A stretch of 64,000 nt of DNA from Gnetum montanum (taxonomy: Eukaryota > Streptophyta > Gnetopsida > Gnetales > Gnetaceae), in contig MNCI01018361.1 of NCBI GenBank assembly GCA_015680685.1, forward strand, positions 159,893 through 223,892, read 5' to 3'. The first letter of the stretch is position 1, and each line of letters opens with the position of its first letter. Below the pieces are notes generated by a model. It was not told the DNA's origin. It was given only the letters and a program-made list of their open reading frames with translations, and did not search any database. Of this stretch, positions 58,803 through 64,000 are shown piece by piece. Both the position numbers and the translations under genes were made by a program.

Positions 58803-60128
58803 TATTAATTCTGCTTGTCAGAATAGAGGATATCCCCCATAACTAATCCTTTGAGTATGGCTAGAATTAATAAATGGAAAATTTGGATCCAAGCATTTTG
58901 GGAACATTGGAGTCTAGTCATATCCAAACCACTAGGTGCCCTTTGATGTGGTGGTTGGAATGTACCCAAATTGGGGTTCACACACTTTATTAAAGTAGGC
59001 ATAGTGGGGAAAATTATAAAATGTTGTTAATTGATAAGGACTTGACCTACTATGGCACCCGTGACCATAAGATGGTATGCAAGGATCAATATGTCTCCCT
59101 ATGTGGTTAAATTCATTGGGCCACATGGTAGTTGGAGTATTGATTAATGGCCCTGATAAGGTACTAGGAGGCATTGAGTTCGAGGAGGAAAATGCATCAT
59201 AGTGTTGAACTTGTGCTAGGTTGCAAGATGTAGTGGTTTCAGAACTGTGCTATCTCTTTCTTTGGTCATGCCTAAAGAAAGGATGCTTTCAACATTGTGA
59301 AGGACCTCCACTGCTGTTGACAGTGGCAGCACAAGTAACGTTCGTGGGTGGGTGTTGTGGTGCAAAACCTTTTGGTACTATTGGTGGCAATGTAGAAAGA
59401 GGTGAAGGATGAGAATATGGAGGGCGAGGAGAAGTGCAAGGAACACGGGGTGGTGATCTTGTGGGAGAGGGCATGGGTTGATAGTACTCAGAAGAATGAT
59501 AACAATGTGGTGAGATAGAGGATGTTGATACATTTGGGGAAACAGGATGCTAAAGTTGATAAGCACTTGGGTTCGGATGGTATGAAGGATGTGACCATTT
59601 TGAAGGTGGCCTCCCCCATGACTAGGATTTTTACCACTGTGATTGAACACGGTATTTTTGTACAAAATCTAGATGTAACATTCCTCCCCAATGCTCATGT
59701 AAATGTGACAAGATTGGGCATTGGCCTTTGAGGTGATCGTATAGGCAAACATTACATTGATACATATGATTGGCAGTTGAGTTCCTATTGTAACTATCTT
59801 CAACCCTTCTTTTCGATTATCAAGTGGTGTTCGGTCCTGTTTCTTGGTTTGGCATGGTTCCACCTCTAATAATGTTGGCATATTCTCTACATTTTTCATG
59901 TACCCAGTCCATCATCTTATTGATCTTTGCCTCAATCTCATCTAGTGATTGTAGCATTGGCAAAGATGATTCCACCTCCTTGAGGTGAGTTGATTTCTCC
60001 TTTTCATGATCATGGACCTTTGCTATTTTGAGATCTTGGTCCTATTGAGAGCTTTCAACATTCTCCCATTTAGCTATTTCTCCTTTTTCTTTTACTACTT
60101 GCTTAATAAGCTCTTGGCATTGATGGGT
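58803..60128 (-). pseudogene. Gag C-terminal part of element C
   Basis: From 60128 downward: a helical linker, a knuckle-like CX2CX3HX4C (CNVCLYDHLKGQC, near 59740), then a long Pro/Ser/Thr/His-rich tail to about 58803, matching B and D. Frameshifts occur near 59480 and 59175. No protease motif follows. Confidence 0.65.
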
Positions 60129-60910
60129 TCATAGTTCATATAGTTGACCTGAGGCATACATCCCCAGGGTCTCCCTTGTTTCATTACAGAGCCCATCCAT
60201 GATGTGATACATTAGCCTTTCCTCGGAGAACCCATAGCCTAGGCATTTGTTTAACAAAGAGTAATATCTTTCTAAGGCCATGTCCAAGGGTTCATGTTGC
60301 ACTTGTTTGCACTCTTGGATTTGTTTCCTCAAGGCTGACACTCTTGCATAGGTTTGGCATCTTTCAGTGAAGAGCTCTACCATTGTCAACCAACATTGAA
60401 TTGATTTTGATTTTAAGGATCTATACTATACTTTTTCTTGGCCAACAAGTGTTGTAGGAAAGAGCTTAAGTTTTTCCCACCCATTATCAATATTGTTCTA
60501 TACATAGGCATCATGAAAGGCTTGTAAATGATGTTGTAGATCTAAATCATATCCTCCTAAAAACTTGGGAAAGTTGTTTAAATCAAGCCTAGGTAGACAG
60601 CTTTCCTTGCAATGCCTGTGGGATATCGAATAGCCTCTTGTATATGCATTAGGCTCTTAGTGGCTAGCAGGGGTTCATCATCACTAGGTAGGTTATGAGT
60701 TTGTGAGTTGAGATCATGTTGTCTTCATTTATGTACATAGGAGACCCCTACATAAGATTGAGTACTCCAAACTTCATCTTCATCATAAATTTCATTAGTT
60801 CTCCAATGAATTGCCTCACTAGCTGTTGTGTTACCATAGTCTTGTAAGAGAGATTGTTGTGAATTGTGTGACTTAATTGAAATTAATTTCTTTTCTAAAA
60901 GATATATCAT
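60129..60910 (-). pseudogene. Gag N-terminal and core domain of element C
   Basis: ATG at 60910. N-terminal IHWRTNEIYDEDEVWS near 60800, then FPKFLGGYDLD near 60555, KLKLFPTTLVGQEKV near 60450, and the open stretch 60389-60129 with MTMVELFTERCQTYARV, HEPLDMALERYYSLLNKC and ETLGMYASGQL. This is the retrotransposon Gag core, which would assemble particles. Stops occur near 60725 and 60510. It matches A's gag step by step. Confidence 0.85.
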
Positions 60911-60967
60911 TAATACTTTGTTATAGCGATCTTGTATGATATAACTAATCTAAACAACTAGCATCGT

Positions 60968-60984
60968 CCCCGGCAACGGCGCCA
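60968..60984 (-). other. Intact primer binding site of element C, tRNA-Asp
   Basis: The plus strand reads CCCCGGCAACGGCGCCA, identical to the 3' end of plant tRNA-Asp(GUC) including CCA. One base separates it from the LTR. Confidence 0.95.
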
Positions 60985-60985
60985 A

Positions 60986-61813
60986 TGATGAGTGGCTAGG
61001 CACCCCCTACACTCAACCATACAAATACGAGCGTGTACACACAATCCAGTCGCACTTCGTAGACGAATTAGTTGTGGTATCTAGATAATTACACATTGAT
61101 TACAGTTCGCTGTTTTCCCACCTAGACTAGTATTTGCTTTGTCGCGTATGGTTTAGTCTAGAGTGAGGTGAATAATATGATTTCTAACACTAGGCTACTC
61201 CTAGAGATAATGGAAAATAATCTTAATTAAACTAATAAGCAATAGGAAATAAAGTCTAAGCTAGCCTAAGTGTGATGAGCATCCGTCCTTAATCATCCAT
61301 ATGCATCTTGAACCTCATGTACTACTTCTAGGATTACCAAGCACACATTACTTGAGCACTCCTAAATACGCTACTGGGTTACTAAGTAGTTACACTTCAA
61401 TGTTCGTGATTAAGTCATACTCATTCCGCATTTAACAACCGGAATAGTAAATGAAAGTAAAAAAATATTAACTAAGAAAGCAATAAATAACAATAACAAT
61501 TAAACAATTAAAAACTAAGTGAATGTTGCAATGATGGAGTAACCTCGATTATTGCTGATCATGTGCGTGTCCAAGTACATCACACTCGAATAAAGGTTCC
61601 GTACAATTACAATCATCACACTGGGGGCATGCATTGGGGAAAGAACTAAAATGAATTGAAAATTGACAAAAAGACTCTACTCTAACACTTTCTCTCTCCT
61701 TTCTTGTGTGTCAAAATGTGGTATTTATAGGCCTACATAGAATCACGATATCATGTACTGCGATATCATGTACCCAGGATCCAATATGGGCCTTGGCAAA
61801 ACATGATTCATCA
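60986..61813 (-). repeat. 5' LTR of element C
   Basis: 828 bp; minus-strand start TGATGAATCATG, end CCACTCATCA. It has two GATATC sites near 61747 and 61762 and a CTATAAATACC box near 61728 (minus-strand reading). Confidence 0.93.
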
Positions 61814-61818
61814 ACCAT

Positions 61819-62334
61819 GTAACCAATGTATTACATTTTCCTATAATTCGCATCTAACAACTAGTGCCATTTGCAAGTCATTATTTTTTCTGGTTGATTT
61901 AACTGACTGCTATATTTGATATGTGCATGAAAGATCACATGTTAGGTTTTATAGTTCAGAATCCCCAACCTGCATCCGCTGGAAAATTGTTATCATTAAA
62001 CCAAGTTTTCATCTATCATATTGCGTACATCATTCCAGAGGATTCTGTCTGTCTCTTACGTTTTCAAGAATTTATTTTAGAATTGGATGAATTAAGTATC
62101 CGATTATAATCCTTACGTTATTCAAACACTGAACCTGCGGTTTTCTATAAAGCGCTATTAAGTACTACTAATCCCGAGGTGCCAAACTCTTGAAGGTGTA
62201 GTACCGTCTGAATAATATGATTAATGAAGCCTTTATCCAATTCAATATGTCATTCTTCCCTTCAGCTATACAATCTAGGACTTACAATTGCAGCCACACT
62301 GAGGCCTACAGTAATCAGGCGTGAAAAAGGCAGA
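61819..62334 (-). other. 3' flank of the GDSL gene, probable 3' UTR and poly(A) signal
   Basis: Between element C and the GDSL stop codon. On the minus strand an AATAAA lies at 62071-62076, about 260 bp beyond the stop, a plausible poly(A) signal. No other feature seen. Confidence 0.5.
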
Positions 62335-63898
62335 TCAGAGTTGTGTATTAATCAGTTGCTGCAGGTTCGTTGGGTCCATATCAGAAGTAGGGCCTTTGAA
62401 CACACGCTTGGCAAGCAAACTGTTAACTGCTTCAGTAGGATGAAATGCATCCCAAAATAGGTATTTACTTCTGTCCTCACAGTACGAAGATAACTGTACG
62501 CATGTTAGATACCCTTTGTATTTGCCTTGTCCACAGCATCCTTCATTCACCACTTCAAAACCTATCCAACAACACTATTTTCAATTTTACTTCATCTTTA
62601 GAACATATATAAGAAGATATTATGATGAATAAGGCACAAAGTAACTAAAGATTTAGGCTTAGACTGATAAGTCCATGATTCTCCTAATACCGCAATTCTG
62701 AAAGAAACCCTCAATAAAAATAAATAAAAAATCATAAACAAGTCATCCACACACACCATGCTGGGAAGGGTTGTTGACATAGTCCATAAGCATGTCAAAG
62801 CCATTGGCATAAATAATGATAGATGAAGGCAGCTCCTTTCTGAGATGGTCAAGCATGACCTTCAAATTTGAGTTGAATTGTTTTGCATGGCTCTGCAGAA
62901 GCTCAACACATTTTCCATCTACTGAGTTAAAACGGTTCAACACAGAAGGGGCACATCCAATTGGACCCATGCCTGTCACCACTATCTTCCTAGCTCCCAT
63001 GCTGTACAAGGCCTGCATTCGTTATCTACCATCAAAATCAATTGAAGTTTAATCACTATCTAGAAATTTTCTTTAGAAAGCTTTTCATGCATTACCTAAA
63101 ACAAGTGCAAACCCTTCCTGAAAATTTTCAGGTAACAGAACCCGTAAAACCTGAACTCCACCAGATTAACCTAAAAACTCTTGCATGCATTCCCCACAAA
63201 ACTAGCTCTTCATGCATCTTTTGCAAATTAGAACCCTTGAACCAAACAAATGCAAAAAAATGCGGACTTATCCAAAATTGGTGTCCCTTAAAATTGGTTC
63301 ATGACTACACCCAAGTATTATCAGTTATTGTGTTATGGACTGGTAATCCAACCGGTGGTTTCTGGACCTTACGGCTGTTAATAAATCATAAATTTTGGGA
63401 GCTGAAACTAAAGTCTCAGTTTTGAAGGGAACAGCACTCCACCTTTAAATGATCCTTGTAAGTGTTGATTAAGAGATTGTTGTACTGAATAGGCAAGCCG
63501 TATCGCCTCTTGACGATGCTAGCGTTGTAAAAAGCATAGTTATTCACCCAATCATTGCTTCCCACGTTGATATTATAAATGGCATTTCTGATCAGTTTTG
63601 AGGCAGAATCATCTCCTATTAGCTTAACCAAAGCCTCCTTATACTGCCCAAACATCTGTATTTGCTCAGGTATAGTCAATCTGGTGATCTGCAACAGACA
63701 ACTTTGTAAATTTCAAGGATGTTTCGTCAATTTAGCAAATTGGGAAATACTGAATTTTATTGTTACTTACAAAAAGCGATCCTGTTTCTTTCAGGATTCC
63801 ACACCCTGCAGAAGCAAAGTTAGCTCCTCTCAGAAGATTGGCTCCTCCCATCTGTGGACTAAGCCATGCCACGATGGGCGCTGTCCCCATCAACTCAC
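62335..63898 (-). CDS. GDSL-type esterase/lipase, exons 2-5 (5' end outside window)
   Basis: Four exons with GT-AG introns: 63898-63771, 63688-63443, 63012-62757 and 62561-62335 (stop TCA/TGA at 62335). Reading frame is kept across all junctions. Family blocks: block II GANFASAGCG (exon 2), block III VGSNDWVNNY (exon 3, with the oxyanion Asn), GARKIVVTGMGPIGC (exon 4), and CCGQG plus block V FWDAFHPTEAVN (exon 5) with the catalytic Asp (62449-62451) and His (62440-62442). Block I with the catalytic Ser (FGDS) and the signal peptide are expected in exon 1, right of the window. The five-exon layout and block order match secreted plant GDSL hydrolases of the LTL1/At5g33370 type, which act on acyl esters, often in cell wall or cuticle. 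The visible part is intact; substrate is unknown. Confidence 0.93.
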
Positions 63899-64000
63899 CT
63901 GCAAACACACAACCATGAAATATATTGTTTTCTCGTATAGAAGAATTGCTAACCTCGGATTCTTGAAACAACTTTTCATCTGTATTTCCCCCACTCCTCT
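63899..64000 (-). other. Part of intron 1 of the GDSL gene
   Basis: The acceptor TTTGCAG abuts exon 2 at 63899-63900. The donor is outside the window. Confidence 0.7.

Larger units (their letters stand above)
53645..61813 (-). mobile_element. Element C: pol-less gypsy-family retrotransposon with gag and extra ORF
   Basis: 8169 bp, minus strand, LTRs 60986-61813 (5') and 53645-54506 (3'), target duplication ACCAT (53640-53644 and 61814-61818). It holds an exact tRNA-Asp primer site, gag core and tail, spacer, extra ORF and a clear polypurine tract. No protease, RT or integrase is present, so it would need enzymes from a relative such as A. Frames have stops but it is the best preserved member. 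Confidence 0.95.

Noticed and set aside
62816-63425. Plus-strand ORFs over the GDSL locus
   Set aside because: They overlap exons and introns of the well supported minus-strand gene.
1-64000. A defence or biosynthetic gene cluster
   Set aside because: Apart from the GDSL gene, all recognisable coding belongs to mobile elements or the pararetrovirus; nothing supports a multi-gene host system.

Overview
The window is nuclear DNA of a land plant. It is AT-rich, gene-poor and filled with old, nested transposable elements. A gymnosperm (conifer-like) genome fits the mix: a decayed Athila/Tat-like gypsy family with tRNA-Asp primer sites, a SIRE-like copia element, a genome-length endogenous pararetrovirus, PIF1-helicase (Helitron-type) debris and SINEs. 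The species cannot be fixed from sequence alone. The only convincing host gene is a GDSL esterase/lipase on the minus strand at the right edge (62335-63898 and beyond). No rRNA gene, CRISPR array or prokaryotic operon was seen.

Left half, 1-27000, is a stack of nested insertions. The oldest layer is a minus-strand gypsy element (E: LTR 3879-4680, internal 4681-6729, protease piece near 26430-26760). A second member of the family (D, plus strand, 1-3878) sits in E's LTR. A copia element (G, 6730-26017) sits in E's internal region. G was then hit three times: by a pararetrovirus copy (8982-15820, flanked by a 40-bp direct repeat), by a pol-less gypsy element (B, 16412-21858, TSD AATGA), and by a GC-rich insert ending in an A-run (23113-23653).

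Middle, 27000-33700, holds a long near-perfect hairpin (27403-27832), a minus-strand PIF1-like helicase pseudogene (28180-30660), a gag/PBS fragment of another retrotransposon (31313-31664) and two inverted tRNA-headed SINE copies, one with a perfect 16-bp target duplication.

Right half, 33701-61813, holds the pol-bearing relative of the same gypsy family (A, 33701-52232). It has gag, protease-RT-RNase H-integrase, a spacer and a large extra ORF downstream of pol. A is interrupted by a gene-like segment with an N gap (about 42460-44960) and by a mini-interior LTR element (F, 45759-49026, TSD CTATG). Next come a 3 x 81 bp tandem repeat and element C (53645-61813, TSD ACCAT), a clean pol-less relative with an exact tRNA-Asp PBS, gag, spacer and extra ORF.

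Elements A, B, C, D and E share LTR type, polypurine tract context, spacer and, where visible, the extra ORF. B, C and D lack pol, so the window samples one family with a pol-bearing member and several gag-plus-extra-ORF derivatives. All retroelement and viral reading frames carry stops or frameshifts, and nothing but the GDSL gene looks able to make its full protein.
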